From Neopestalotiopsis rosae (Eukaryota > Ascomycota > Sordariomycetes > Amphisphaeriales > Sporocadaceae), in the NCBI GenBank assembly GCA_023078685.1, contig JALGAS010000002.1, positions 3,658,001 to 3,722,000 of the forward strand: 64,000 bases of DNA. The letters are read 5' to 3'. Shown one piece after another: positions 37,366-48,891 of this stretch (position 1 is its first letter; the number at the start of each line of letters is the position of its first letter). Below the pieces are notes generated by a model that was given only the letters and a program-made list of their open reading frames with translations, made no database searches and was not told the origin of the DNA. The position numbers were made by a program, and so were the translations under genes.

Positions 37366-40298
37366 GTGGACGATACATCACACAACGAATGACATGAGGA
37401 CAATGTTTTTGGCAAGGCGTTTTAGGATTGGTTTCTACGTTCTCTGACATAGACAGAGACATCGGTACATGGCATATACCCCACAGTCAACTGACGGAAG
37501 GCGTTCGGCTTCCCTTTTGTGGTAATGGACTTGGAGGATGCAATCACTGGTTGCATGAATGTTTCAGAAAAAGGCGTGCTGCTTTCGACCCCTGCGGCCG
37601 GTCACTACGCAGATACGATGGTTCAGAGGGCGCAGGCCACTAATACTGCTATGTATGAGATGCTCTTCGTAAACTCGATTCTCACATGAGCGAATCATTG
37701 CCCATAGACTAATTGAGGTCGGATTTGCCCTGTTTGAACAATATCACAAGCGTGTTCTGCCCGAAAGATGCAAGATGGTCGCCCGTGCCTCATGCCAACC
37801 CGACTAATTTGCAAGAATGGACCCTGAATTGCGTTTGGTCTCTCAGCTACCAGACTCCTTGCATATCACTATTGATTCATAGAACAACTAAAGAGGCTGG
37901 TCTGAACATGACTTTCCCCGCCGAGGTCCGCTCCTCAACCTTACAGACGGTTGTAGAAGATATTTCCTACCTTGGCACTGGGTCTCATGAATATGGGCAA
38001 TGGATGGCGAGAACCGGATCCTAGCATATACCTAGGAGACGAGCTGGCAAACAACAGAATTCGGGAGGCTTTGAGAGGGGGCAAAAAGGAAGCTCCTTGA
38101 ATGATTTACGGGATGGGAACCACGGTAACGATGGTCCGAGGGCAAGCAAGGGCGTTCGTTCAAGATAAGTTTTGGGGAGTTTGTCCGTTTGATAACTCAA
38201 TTTTCTTTTCGGCCGTAGGGTCGAAAGCCCCGAGTCCCGAAGGGGTGAGGAATTGGGCCGGTCCTGAAATCCGACCACTCTTGCCACTCCGATGGTTCTA
38301 GAGTCATGGCTTTGGTCTGGGACCGTTGTAATAGATGTGACCTAGGACATAACGTGTGTTCTAGAACTCAAATCCTGAAAGTCTTGATTGTGTACATACA
38401 CTACAGTGAACCTTAGATGTCAATACCTTAACATAACACTCTGTATAAGCTCACTTATAGTTGTCTACGAGAGATTCAGTGCAAACTGTTCCAAGTCAAC
38501 TCTCATTACAGAGGCAGTCTGAGAGAACAATTGACAGTATAGTACAAAGTGAACTGACAAGTGACTTCGGGCAAGGGCGTTTCTTGGGTACATGCACAGA
38601 TCGACTCAGATTAAGGGATCCCTCTCAAACAATGCAAGGATACAGTCAACTATGGTATAGCGTGGAGATATCTGGACCGATACTCCCATGTTCCTAAACA
38701 ATGACAACTAAGTCACACAGCTTATCTGGAACCCAACCCCGACAAGAGGATGGGCAATAGCGTTGTAAGATATGGAGACCATTATCCCAAAGACGTAAAA
38801 GATATATGGGTAGCAAAGGACCCTGAGATCAAGGATGAATCCCCAAGGTGAACGAGCTCGGCGAAGTTTTTTCTTTCGTTATCCCTTGCTTCGACGCATT
38901 GCAGAGTGCAGTACCGGTGTGCCTGAGCGAGATGACGAAGGCATTTAGTCCTATACCGATGAAAAACCCCTGTCTTGTCAACAGTTGATTCATCAGCAAG
39001 TAGTACAAAATTCCGAATGAGGTCAAATCAGAGACGTGGAAAATTTACAAGGTGGTGAACATGTCAAATGTTTGCATATTCAAGCCCCCCTTGCAGTGAT
39101 AGCCGAACGGTAGGTAACACGGCGTACGGTCACTCTATTAGTTAACCACCCTTGTTCGGAGTATTCTGTAGCCCTCTTACTTATAGCCCCGCAACACATG
39201 GATGACATCCGAGTCCTATTTTGTGTGTGTGTCAGTGCGGGGAGAAAGTCCCATGTGGTAAATTCTGACCTCGATCGGTAGTCGGGTTCCGGCGTTATGT
39301 TCTTTTCTCCTACAGAACGCTGGGACATACCTTAGATGTTCACGGTCATACCGGGGTTGGGGTTGGTCGATCCAAACCATCGGATTTGCCCAGAGCTGAA
39401 TTATTTGTTTGCCCATTATCAAGTCAGCACCTCTGTGTGATTTTCCCTCTTGATCCCTTCTTTATGTTCCGTGGTAAGCTAAAATGGTCGCCGCTCACGT
39501 CTGTGCCAAGAAGTCAATAGAGTAGCACTTTTTCCCCCTCGGTTTGCTATGGGAGAAAAACGCCACTGGACGCTCCGGCGATATCACTCGGCAAGGGGCG
39601 AAATTTGAGCAAACATGAAAAAGTCTGGCTCGGCCGAGATTTCAATCGATCCAATCTATGGATTGCAACTCCTGCTCTAGATACATTCAATGTATCAATT
39701 TTTTGCTGCCCAATCGAATTTTCTTGTGAGTCCCGGCAATTCAGAGTCAACTCGAGGCTGATTACGTATGATAGGTATCACAAGACGTAGCTGGCTGTGT
39801 TGCTGAATTGGCAAAGCTGAAATGCACGTGAGTTGCTTTACAATCGGCTGTCAAGATCGGTCATAAATGCTATAAGTGATCAAGTTTTACAAGAAACATC
39901 CAGGGGTTCCAAAAGTGGCGGCAACAAAAAAAGCCTTCCTGGGGATATGCAGCGTCGTTGCCCCATGGCGTCCAGTAGTATACATCGGCGACTTCAAGTC
40001 TGGAAAGGATATCCTAGCAAACAAGGGTCTACATGGCATGAGGATTAACCCCAATGAATCATTTGAGGAGACTGGGCATGCCAGATACTCGAAGGAGCTG
40101 ACTAGTATGGGCCCAGACTTTTGCTTTTTCCAGCTGCGAGGTGCGAGTCTAGCTCTGCAACTATCCGTTGCCTGGGACCAGCATATAAGTGACAATAAGG
40201 ACTATCCATCCTCATGCTCTTCTCTCTCTCATCAAGCGGTTTATTCGATCCTGATTCTTGATCTTTACTTTGACAATAATTTTCATTCAGTACTCTGG
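37366..40298. other. Long intergenic region, no supported gene
   Basis: About 2.9 kb, the longest gap in the window. No recognisable domain was seen in any frame and no terminal repeats. An open frame from 39876 runs into the methyltransferase start but reads through its TATA box and poly-A leader, so it is not accepted as a gene. Confidence 0.4.
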
Positions 40299-40306
40299 TA
40301 TAAAAA
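40299..40306 (+). promoter_or_regulatory. TATA box of the O-methyltransferase gene
   Basis: TATAAAAA 47-54 bases before the ATG at 40353, followed by CTTTCTC and an A-run leader. Confidence 0.5.
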
Positions 40307-40352
40307 CCTTTCTCTTGTCCATATATTAAAAAAAAAAAAAAAGAAAATCACA

Positions 40353-42165
40353 ATGGCAGTTGCTGCAAATGGCGTCAAATGTGCCCACCAGGCCGAGCCG
40401 GTCGACATATCCATTGTCAAGAAGCCAGCCAACCTAGGAGCCGTTCTTCCCACCTTGAAACATCTCAACGCTGGACTACCATCGTTGGCTACGGACGGCG
40501 ATGATGCGCGGTCCGACATGTTGCAGGCGGCTTGGAAACTAGTCATGTCTCTAGAGACTCCTCGGGAGACCATGATCAGGCACTGCTGGGCACAGGTAAC
40601 GCATTACCGTTCAAATATTCAAGTACACGACTTGAGAACAATCACTAACATGATGAATCACAGTCTGGTGTCGTTGCCGCGTTAAACACTGGTACAGTCT
40701 CGGGCCTATGGGTCACAATGGCTCAGAATGGAGACAGACCTCAGACAGTCAAGGAGCTGGCTGATGCCACTGGGATGGATCCAGTTTTGCTTGGTACGTG
40801 AGAAGCCTACAAATGTCTAGGATGAAATACTTATTCACAGTCATAATGCAGCACGGCTTATGCGCCACCTAGCCTCGATGCAGTATCTGGTGCAGACTGG
40901 TACCAACGAGTATAAGACAACCAACTTTACAAGATCAATGGCCAATGAACTCATGGGCGACAGCCATATTGCCATGTAAGCAGTGACACTATTCACAACA
41001 GACGAACCGGATTCTAACTGCTTTTCGACTCAGGTGTGCCGGTACAAGCGCTGGTGCTTACCAGTTCCACGAGTTCGCCATTGAGAACAATTTCCAAAAC
41101 CCCATCGACTCCCACAACACGTCGATGCAGCGCGCCTACAAGACGGACCTGGACATGTTCCAGTGGCTGCAGACGATTGGCTACGGCGAGAGCTTCAACA
41201 ACCACATGCGGGCGTACGCGCAGGGTCGCCTCCGCTGGATGGATCCGGCCGTGTACCCGGTGCAGGAGCGGCTGATCGACGGGGCTTTCACCGACGCCGC
41301 CGCCGCGGACCCCGACGCCCCCTTCCTGGTGGACATTGGCGGCGGCGTGGGCCACGACCTGGCCGCCTTCAAGAGCTACCACCCGGACCACCCGGGCAGG
41401 CTGATCCTGCAGGACCTGCCGCAGGTGATTGAGCAGATCAAGGAGCTCGACGGGGACGTGGTGTGCATGCCCCACGACTTCCACACGCCGCAGCCCGTCC
41501 GGGGCGCCCGGGCGTACTTTATGCACTCGACGCTGCACGACTGGCCCGACGACGTGTGCGGGTCCATCCTGCGCAACATCACGGCGGCCATGGCGCCGGG
41601 GTACAGCCGCCTGCTCATCAACGAGAACGTCATCCCGCAGAACCGCGGCGCCCACTGGGAGATGACGGCGCTCGACATGGTCATGCTGACCTTGTTCTCG
41701 TCGCGGGAGCGCACCGAGGACGACTGGCACGCCCTGCTCGAGGCCAACGGTCTGCGCATCGTCAAGATCTGGCAGGGCGCAAAGTCGTGCGAGAGCTTGA
41801 TCGAGTGCGAATTGGCTACTGATGCTGACGTTGATACGAAGCCCACAGTCGAGATTGGCATGACGGGAGCTGTCGATGGCGTCGAGCAGCCCGCTTCCGT
41901 AGACGTCCAGCCTGTGAGCGAGGAGTTGCCCGAATCAGCCGGCATCGAGAAGGACGTCGAGTATGGAGTGGCAGACACCGAGCACCTTGTCGGATTGGAA
42001 CCAGTGACTACCGTGCAGCCCGTGATCGAAGGCAACCAGCCAGAGATCAGTCCAGTGACTCGAGGACACGTGATCGATACCAAGCATGCCAATATCGAAT
42101 GCTATGAGATGCCCCCCTCCCCCGTCTCGACCGAGGACCGAAATGGAGCCAGCGCTCAGGAATAA
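40353..42165 (+). CDS. SAM-dependent O-methyltransferase (family 2, COMT-type)
   Basis: Four exons, 40353-40595, 40664-40793, 40852-40975 and 41034-42165, 542 aa, with phases consistent. The N-terminal part is the winged-helix dimerisation domain (GLWVTMAQNGDRPQTVKELA, RLMRHLASMQYLVQ). The catalytic domain has the SAM motif FLVDIGGGVGHDLAAFK, LILQDLPQVIEQIKE, the catalytic His in YFMHSTLHDWPDD, RLLINENVIP and MTALDMVMLTLFSSRERTE. These enzymes methylate hydroxyl groups of small aromatic or polyketide molecules. After ECELATDADVD (around residue 430) a Val/Glu/Pro-rich tail of about 110 residues follows, which the family lacks. The middle of the last exon is markedly GC-rich against its surroundings. 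No polyketide or peptide synthase is nearby, so the substrate is open. Confidence 0.88.
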
Positions 42166-42604
42166 TAATTGATTCGGACCCTGTCAATCATTGCAGGGAG
42201 GAGTTGGAGTGGAGAATAAATAAGTAAACCAGAAAGACAGAAAAATATTGGGTTTGTCGGTTTTTCTTCCATCATACTATACATAGGAGTAGATTTACAA
42301 ATATGGCGTTGAGACATAATCTATTTGCAGTTGAGAGTAGCAGTACCCTGCGATGAATCTCCTTCTTCCTGCGCGATTCGTTCCAGCCAGTGCAAATGTG
42401 AAAAAGCCCGTCCACATCGAGGCGTCATTCGATGGCGTTTTGTAGATTGGCCAATGACGGTTCTCAACCCAACTCGGTCTTTCTTTTGCGCAGAGAGGGC
42501 ATATGCCAAGATGAAGACTGATGCGCCACCTCATCTTCGATTGTAATTTCGAGGAAAGCTGGCAGAAAGTTTCTCTCATCACCTCATCCTCAGCCTCTCA
42601 AGTC
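42166..42604. other. Intergenic between convergent genes
   Basis: 3' flanks of the methyltransferase (plus) and the small mitochondrial-type gene (minus). Nothing else was seen. Confidence 0.5.
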
Positions 42605-43057
42605 TCACTGAGATCCACCTGCAGCAGCAGCAGCAGCCTCCTTCTCCTCCCTCAGCTTCTTGAGACGCTGCTGATTCCGCTTGCCGAGGATGCGCAGCGT
42701 GTTCTCCCTCTCAATGTCGCTCATCTCCGCCCAGTTGTTGATGCGGCTCATGGTGCCATCCTGGTTCACCACGAGCGGGCCCATGTGGTCCAGCCGCACG
42801 CCCTCGCCGCCCACATCCAGGCTGATGGGTTTGTTTTCGCCGCCGTCCTTGGGCGGTTCTGGAAGCGGGAGCGGATGTTGCTTGTCTGTACCTGCCGCCT
42901 CTGCCGTCTGCTGTGCAGAAGACGTCTCTGGTTGATCACGTGAATAAGGAGCGGATGCCATGGCCCTGCTTGTTTGGTTGCGGAATGTGTATGGAGTGGC
43001 ACAACGACGTATAGGACCTGCTCTCAATAGACTGCGAGCTGCCAAGTAGGATTTCAT
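42605..43057 (-). CDS. Small conserved fungal protein, probably mitochondrial
   Basis: A single exon of 150 aa. The N terminus MKSYLAARSLLRAGPIRRC is basic and acid-free, as in mitochondrial presequences. A low-complexity linker follows, then the core ISLDVGGEGVRLDHMGPLVV, NQDGTMSRINNWAEMSDIE and ENTLRILGKRNQQRLKKLRE, ending in an Ala run from a GCT/GCA tract (about 42616-42640). From memory this core is shared by uncharacterised small proteins of filamentous fungi; no function is known to me. It is divergent from the FAD oxidoreductase gene (563 bp apart). Confidence 0.72.
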   Translation of the reverse strand: MKSYLAARSLLRAGPIRRCATPYTFRNQTSRAMASAPYSRDQPETSSAQQTAEAAGTDKQHPLPLPEPPKDGGENKPISLDVGGEGVRLDHMGPLVVNQDGTMSRINNWAEMSDIERENTLRILGKRNQQRLKKLREEKEAAAAAAGGSQ

Positions 43058-43462
43058 TGAGGTTTCGTGGATGATTGGCGCGGGACAGGAGAGACACTGT
43101 GTTCGTCCTTATGGAGCGAAGTTGAGACGGGAGCGAGACCACTGTTCTTATAGTCTAACTTCTTTATCCCGCTTAGCACTGATGAGGAAATATCCTAGGT
43201 CTTTTGACTTTTTTTTGGCGAAAGTTGTTGTCGCTGTCGTATGGGTCTACATCGTCTAGTCGCGAATTTTCTGGAAGGTTTTGGAGCTGTACAGTGCCAG
43301 AGTGAGACGGCGCACGTGGTACTAAACACTGCACTGAACCTCTACTAGGGTCGCTGGCTGGATGTCAGTGTTATCTGTTTGTTGTTGGTCCTGTAATTAA
43401 CGTGCTGACAGATAGCAAACTCAGCACATAACGACCCCTATTTGCAGTATTTTCTATATCAA

Positions 43463-43468
43463 TATAAA
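43463..43468 (+). promoter_or_regulatory. TATA-like element of the FAD oxidoreductase gene
   Basis: TATAAA in a short AT-rich stretch about 153 bases before the ATG at 43621, within the 563-bp divergent intergenic region. Confidence 0.35.
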
Positions 43469-43620
43469 GCCTGACATGGTGGCAGATATAATATCGTTTC
43501 ATCTAGGTGAAAAAAAAATTGGCCTTGTTGCATAAGTGCCATATACTCCCGGAAACCCCCACCAAGGCGACGTGAGACGAGCAGCAGCTAGAAGCCAACA
43601 ACTTCTTCAACAACAACAAC

Positions 43621-45265
43621 ATGGGAGTCGTGCAGTCGAAACTCAAGACGCTGAGTCTGGCCATCAAGGCACTGCTCATGGTCAATAAGCAATTCGAAGA
43701 GCTGCTGGAACGGGTCAAGCAACCGCCCGGCCTGCCCGTCCCGAACCCATCCCCATCCTACTGGCTCGAGGACCCACCGCACCCGGAACTAGTAGACATA
43801 CAGTCGTCCGAGCTGCCGGACTACGCCGACATTGTCATTATCGGATCCGGTATTACAGGCGCAGCCGTGGCGCGGTCGGTGTTGCAGCAGCAGGCGGACG
43901 CGGCCAAGGCCGGTCAATGCCGGGTCGTGGTGCTCGAGGCCAGGACTCTCTGCTCCGGTGCTACCGGCCGCAACGGCGGCCACATCAAGTCGTCTCCCCA
44001 CGAGCTGTTTGCCCGGCTCAAGGGTACTCTAGGCCCCGAGCGTGCCGCGGCGGTCACGCGGTTTCAGCTCGCACACGTCAAGACCTTGACGGAGCTGTGT
44101 CGGTCCGAGGGATGGGATGTGGCCGAGTGTCGCGAGGTCGAAACGGCAGATCTGTACCTGGATCCCGAGGACAGAGATAAGGTGTTTGAAGAGGTGCATG
44201 AGCTGAGGAAATGGATACCGGAGCTAGAAATTGAGACCCACGACGCAGCTTCGGCACAAAAAGTGAGTCCGTCATCTTTCCCTGCGCATAGGGCGGCTGT
44301 GAAATGACTATGACCAGAAATTTGACGTGAACAAGTTCATTGTTGGAGCCATATCGTATACTGCTGGCGCTCTGTGGCCATACAGATTCGTCTCCAGTGT
44401 GTGGCGGGACCTTTTAGACAGATTCGACGAAAATCTGTCGATTGAAACGAAAACGGCCGTGACGGACATTCAAATAGGGGGCGCTGAAAGTGCAGCCTAT
44501 AGTGTTGTGACAAATCGTGGGACCATCAAGTGCAATCATATTGTCCATGCAACCAATGGCTTTGCAGGGCAATTTGTTCCTGGCCTGCGCGGTAAGCTGA
44601 GCAGTCTGCTGGCGCACATGTCGGCACAGAGACCGGGCAAGCAGTTCCCAGACTATGACGGGTCGCGCTCGTGGTCGGTCATCTACGGCAAGTCGGCCTT
44701 TGATTATATCACACAGCGTCCGACAGTCAATGGCGTACCCGGGGATATCATGCTGGGCGGAGGCTTTGATCGCAGTCGTGATCAAGGGTTGAGTGTTATC
44801 GGACGGTACGACGACAGCAGCGAAGCCATTGATGCCCTGACTGTAAATCACATTGGAAACATCTTTCCGACCATTTTCTCGCCACGGTGGGGAGATGATC
44901 AAGAGGGTGGCAGGATCAAGAAGTACTGGACCGGCATTGTGGCTCTCACTGGAGACTTGCTTCCTTTTGTAGGCAGACTGGACCCAAAGTTGACTGGGCG
45001 ACGACCACGCTCAGTCCAGACGCCCGGTGGTGTGAGTGCTGGAGAATGGATTTCCGCTGGCTACTGTGGCGATGGGATGGTGTGGGCGTGGCTATCAGGC
45101 ACAGCACTCGGAGCCATGATCACGGGTAGTGACAAGGAAAAATTACCAATCACGCCAGGACATCCAGGCGGCAGACTCGAGGACTGGTTCCCACACGAGC
45201 TCGAACCGTCATTGAAGAGGGTAGAAAAGGCTGACATAGCCAACATGATGGACATGATGTTCTAA
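43621..45265 (+). CDS. FAD-dependent oxidoreductase (DAO family)
   Basis: Two exons, 43621-44262 and 44318-45265, joined by a 55-nt intron (GTGAGT to GACCAG), 529 aa. The FAD-binding site is IVIIGSGITGAAVARSV (G-x-G-x-x-G), followed by VVVLEARTLCSGATGRNGGH with the acidic residue that binds the ribose and the SGATGRNGGH motif of this family. Later blocks are IVHATNGFAGQFVPG and GVSAGEWISAGYCGDGMVWA, the C-terminal flavin-contact strand. Related enzymes oxidise amino acids or secondary amines. The first residues, MGVVQSKLK, fit an N-myristoylation signal (Gly2, Ser6, Lys7), which would attach the enzyme to a membrane. The substrate is unknown. Confidence 0.85.
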
Positions 45266-46140
45266 CGTGCTATAGAGCCATGATAGTGATTTTTACAAAT
45301 ATGTCCTTCAAGTTTATTGCAAAGTCTTTGAGGTGACACGATTTTCTGAACCAAAGCTACGGCACTTTCGCAGAGGTCTCAGCGCAGTTGCTAGTACATT
45401 ACTGAAGAAGAAGTGGGGGAAAAAAAGAAGAAGAAAAAAAAGAACACTCATTGCCAATGATGCACGCATATCCCACTAGGCTGATCAGGAGCAGGAGCCC
45501 TTTGAGTCCGATCTTGTAGCAACTAGCCATTCATTGGCATCTGTCACACAATGAGTTACTCTGAATACAAATGCTGAATCGACTACTTCCTCTGATCAAT
45601 GCTTTCCTCTTGAAACACCCTTGTATTGAGTCCTTCTTACTCATATTTATCTCTATCACTTGTCTACTCTTTCATGGAATATCTTATCTATGTCACACGT
45701 CCATAGGTCTTGTCATTCGACGTGTTGTTATCGCCATGAAGAGTGTATTTATGACTCTTTTACAATAAAGGTGAAGTTATGATTCAGAACTCCACCCAGC
45801 TGAGGTGATTAGTTAGAAAGGTGAGTACTTGGAATCCGGGCTGAGACTGAAACTGATATCAAGCCAAAGATTACATAAGAATAGCTGTGCCGAAATGCGA
45901 CAGAGTACGGAACCGATGGCATACTGTCGGCGCATGACAGATAGATTATTTCCAATTCAAGTGACTCATGTGTGGACCCAGTATCATGACAATTATTGCG
46001 ATGATAATAGTATTCTCATGGGTTCGGTATTAGCTCCAAATCACAGTGGCCGAAGACGGGGCCCCTCATGTTCAGCTGTTATCCACCTACTATGATACAT
46101 AAGGTTTCGGGGTTTGGTAGGTGAACCCCTCACATCACCT
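45266..46140. other. Intergenic
   Basis: Contains an A/G-rich tract at about 45410-45445. No gene was seen. Confidence 0.45.
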
Positions 46141-46148
46141 CTATAAAA
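46141..46148 (+). promoter_or_regulatory. TATA box of the nitrilase gene
   Basis: CTATAAAA followed by GGG, about 117-124 bases before the ATG at 46265, with a T-rich initiator-like stretch (TTTCTTTTTTTTCTC) about 30 bases downstream. Confidence 0.5.
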
Positions 46149-46264
46149 GGGTACCAATTGGTCATTTGACTTGTTTCTTTTTTTTCTCTGACTACGAGGG
46201 TCAATCGATAAGCGCGCAGAGAGACGCATACAAATTCAAAACGAACCGAGATAACTCCAAAATC

Positions 46265-48110
46265 ATGGCCACTCAGACAATCAGATTGGCGACGGCATCT
46301 CCGGGGACCCAGGCGACCCGCAAGGAGACGCTGGCGCAGCTCCACCAGCTCGCCCGCAGCGCCGCCGCCGAAAAGGCCGACATCCTGCTGCTCCCGGAGG
46401 CCTATCTGGGCGGCTATCCCCGGGGCACGTATTTCGGCTGCAAGATCGGGTCCCGCTCAGCCGAGGGCAGGGAGGAGTACCTTCAGTACTTCAAGGCGGC
46501 CGTGGACCTCGGCGATACCGTCGGCGGAGGGGCCGGCGCCGGCGACGCGTGGATCAAGAGACAGCTTCCGGCCGACCAGGTCAACGCGGGCGCCGAGACT
46601 GGTGGTAAAGTGGCCGGGCAGCGTGGTGATGGAACTCGAGAGGAGCTTGAGCGCATCGCGAGAGAGACTGGCGTCTTCATCGTTACTGGCATGATTGAAA
46701 AGGCTGGAGGAAGCTGTGAGTAAAATCATTTTTGAGCCAATGATCAAACTTTGTGATATTGAGATGTTTCTAACAATACATATCATAGTGTACTGCTCGG
46801 CTGTCTACGTTTGTCCAAAGTTGGGAATTATTGGAAAGAGGAGAAAGACGCAACCTGTAAGTGACCATCAACGCCAGATTCCTTCTCATTCTGTCGCAAG
46901 AAGGGCAGTAACAGCTTGGCTTTCTCGGCATTTCTCCGAATCTGAAGCTATCGCTCGAATATTCGAGAGATAGTCAAGCTTGAATGCTTCTTCAAGACAA
47001 TTTCATGTATTGGGCTACTTACCCCCTGCCAAGCGAATACCAATCCTACAACGACAAACAACCGCTTCCATTCCTTTCCGAATGCTGACTCATTCTAGAC
47101 TGCCACCGAGCGCCTCGTATGGGCTCAAGGGTCACCTGCAACCTTGAAGGCCGTGAGCACGATAATCAAGGGAGTTAGACTCAACATTGGCGCTGCGATA
47201 TGCTGGGAGAACTACATGCCTCTCCTTAGGCAAGCACGTAAGTTTGGTTTTCATATGACAGGCATTGACCTGATGCTAGCCAACCTGCCTTTACCGTCGA
47301 AACCCGCTCCTTTTCAACTTGTCACAAATGTTAAATCAGTCTAACCCAATGTCATTAGTCTACGCACAAAACATCAACCTATATCTCTGCCCAACAGCCG
47401 ACGGCCGTGATGCCTGGCTCTCAACCATGCGCACCATTGGTCTCGAGGGCCGATGCTTTGTGGTGAGCTCCAACATGTGCGTGCGCAAGACGTCGGAGCC
47501 AACAGCAGCATCATCATCGACGACCACGGCCGTCGACAACACGGCCGTCGTCGAGGAGGAGCAGCCCACCGTCGTCCAGGACCTCAACGGCATCCCCGAG
47601 TCCCACCCGCGCGGCGGCGGCCGCCGCAACTCGTGCTACACCGAGGAGGGTTTCGAGATTGCCCTGCCCGACGGCGGCGGCGGCGCGGCGGCGGCATCCC
47701 ACTCTTCTCGGACCGAGCAGAGGCGCGGCTCCGTCATTGACGAGGACGGCCACGAGATTGTGCTGTGCGACCCCGCCGCCAAGAAAGCCTCGGGCGTGAA
47801 CGGGACTGCCTCTACCACCACTACCAAGACTTCTGCCCTGCCCAATGGCAGCGGTAGCAACTCCTCCTCCTCCTCCTCCTCGGAAGACGACTTCATCACT
47901 CGCGGCGGCTCCTGCATCGTCTCGCCCTTTGGCGACGTCCTGGCCGGCCCGCAGTGGGAGGACGAAAAGGGCATCATCTACGCCGACGTCGACTTTGACG
48001 ACTGCGTCCGCGGCCGTCTGGACTTGGATCTGGGCGGCAGCTACTCGCGCAACGACTCCTTCAAGCTCTCGGTCGAGGGGCTCGAGCTGGACCCGCTGCC
48101 ATACTACTGA
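46265..48110 (+). CDS. Nitrilase with internal low-complexity insertion
   Basis: Four exons, 46265-46715, 46789-46856, 47099-47237 and 47359-48110, 469 aa, all phases consistent. The catalytic triad is visible in order: Glu in [15 protein letters not shown], Lys in [19 protein letters not shown], and Cys in [19 protein letters not shown]. Then [20 protein letters not shown] and [20 protein letters not shown] are typical of nitrilases. After that, about 125 residues rich in Thr, Ala, Gly, Ser and Asp interrupt the fold, including two similar segments ending GFEIALPD and GHEIVLCD. The conserved C terminus resumes as [20 protein letters not shown]. Nitrilases hydrolyse organic nitriles to acids and ammonia, and form spiral filaments in the cytosol. 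The usual length is 320-370 aa. Confidence 0.88.
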
Positions 48111-48891
48111 AGAGAGTCATAAAATATGCCCCAAAATATGATTCGTCTTGTGTGTATGTGTGTGTTCAAGAAAAAGGGACTTATTAAGCAGATTGGACTG
48201 TCTCATCGTGTAACTCGGCTAGCCAACGCCTTCATGTGTATATAATTTCGAGTAATTGGTATGAAGCTCTACCTCAATAACCACTATCTGGTAAATAAAT
48301 ACTATATTCAAAACACGTCGCTAGCATTAAATTCTATGAATTGCCCAATTGTAAAGTTGAATGTCATGATAGCTACTCAAAAAACAAAAGAAATAGAAAA
48401 GAAGTTCGGTTATGGAGAAAATTGTTTTGGGCCTGATCAAAGATGCCAAGCTCGAACAGACAAAGTAGGCCAAACAGGTATCATCTTCGCCTGCAGGAGT
48501 ACCAACTAGCTAACGCGGTTTCTCGACAGCTTCTAAGCGAATATCTGATGGCAGAGCAATTATGCCTGGATAGCAAGATGGCATGGGCTTCAACTACTCA
48601 TGTCAAGGCACTCATTTCCCTAACAATATCAAATTCGACTGGTCAGAATTTGAACAAAACGGGTATCAATTTATCATTAAATATTTATGGTTCCAATCGC
48701 TCAAGTTCCGGTCCAAACATTCCAATTGCCCATATAGGCTCATTCCTTGCTCGTCAATCCTCAATATTCGTAACATAAGCGCCGCAAGCAAAAGTCGCCA
48801 TCTTGGCCAAACGCCTCGGAAAATTTTAGCCCTCTGTAGTCCGGTTTATGGTGAAGCAGTCTAAAATGCGAAAAGGGTGCTTCGATGTCTG
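48111..48891. other. Intergenic between convergent genes
   Basis: AT-rich 3' flanks of the nitrilase and the disordered protein gene. No gene was seen. Confidence 0.5.

Noticed and set aside
39876..40352. Open frame that runs into the O-methyltransferase start.
   Set aside because: Crosses the TATA box and an A-run translated as poly-Lys just before the methyltransferase ATG; no domain.
40353..48110. Possible secondary metabolite cluster (O-methyltransferase, FAD oxidoreductase, nitrilase).
   Set aside because: No synthase, terpene cyclase, P450, transporter or regulator among them, and a small mitochondrial-type gene lies between; gaps are ordinary.
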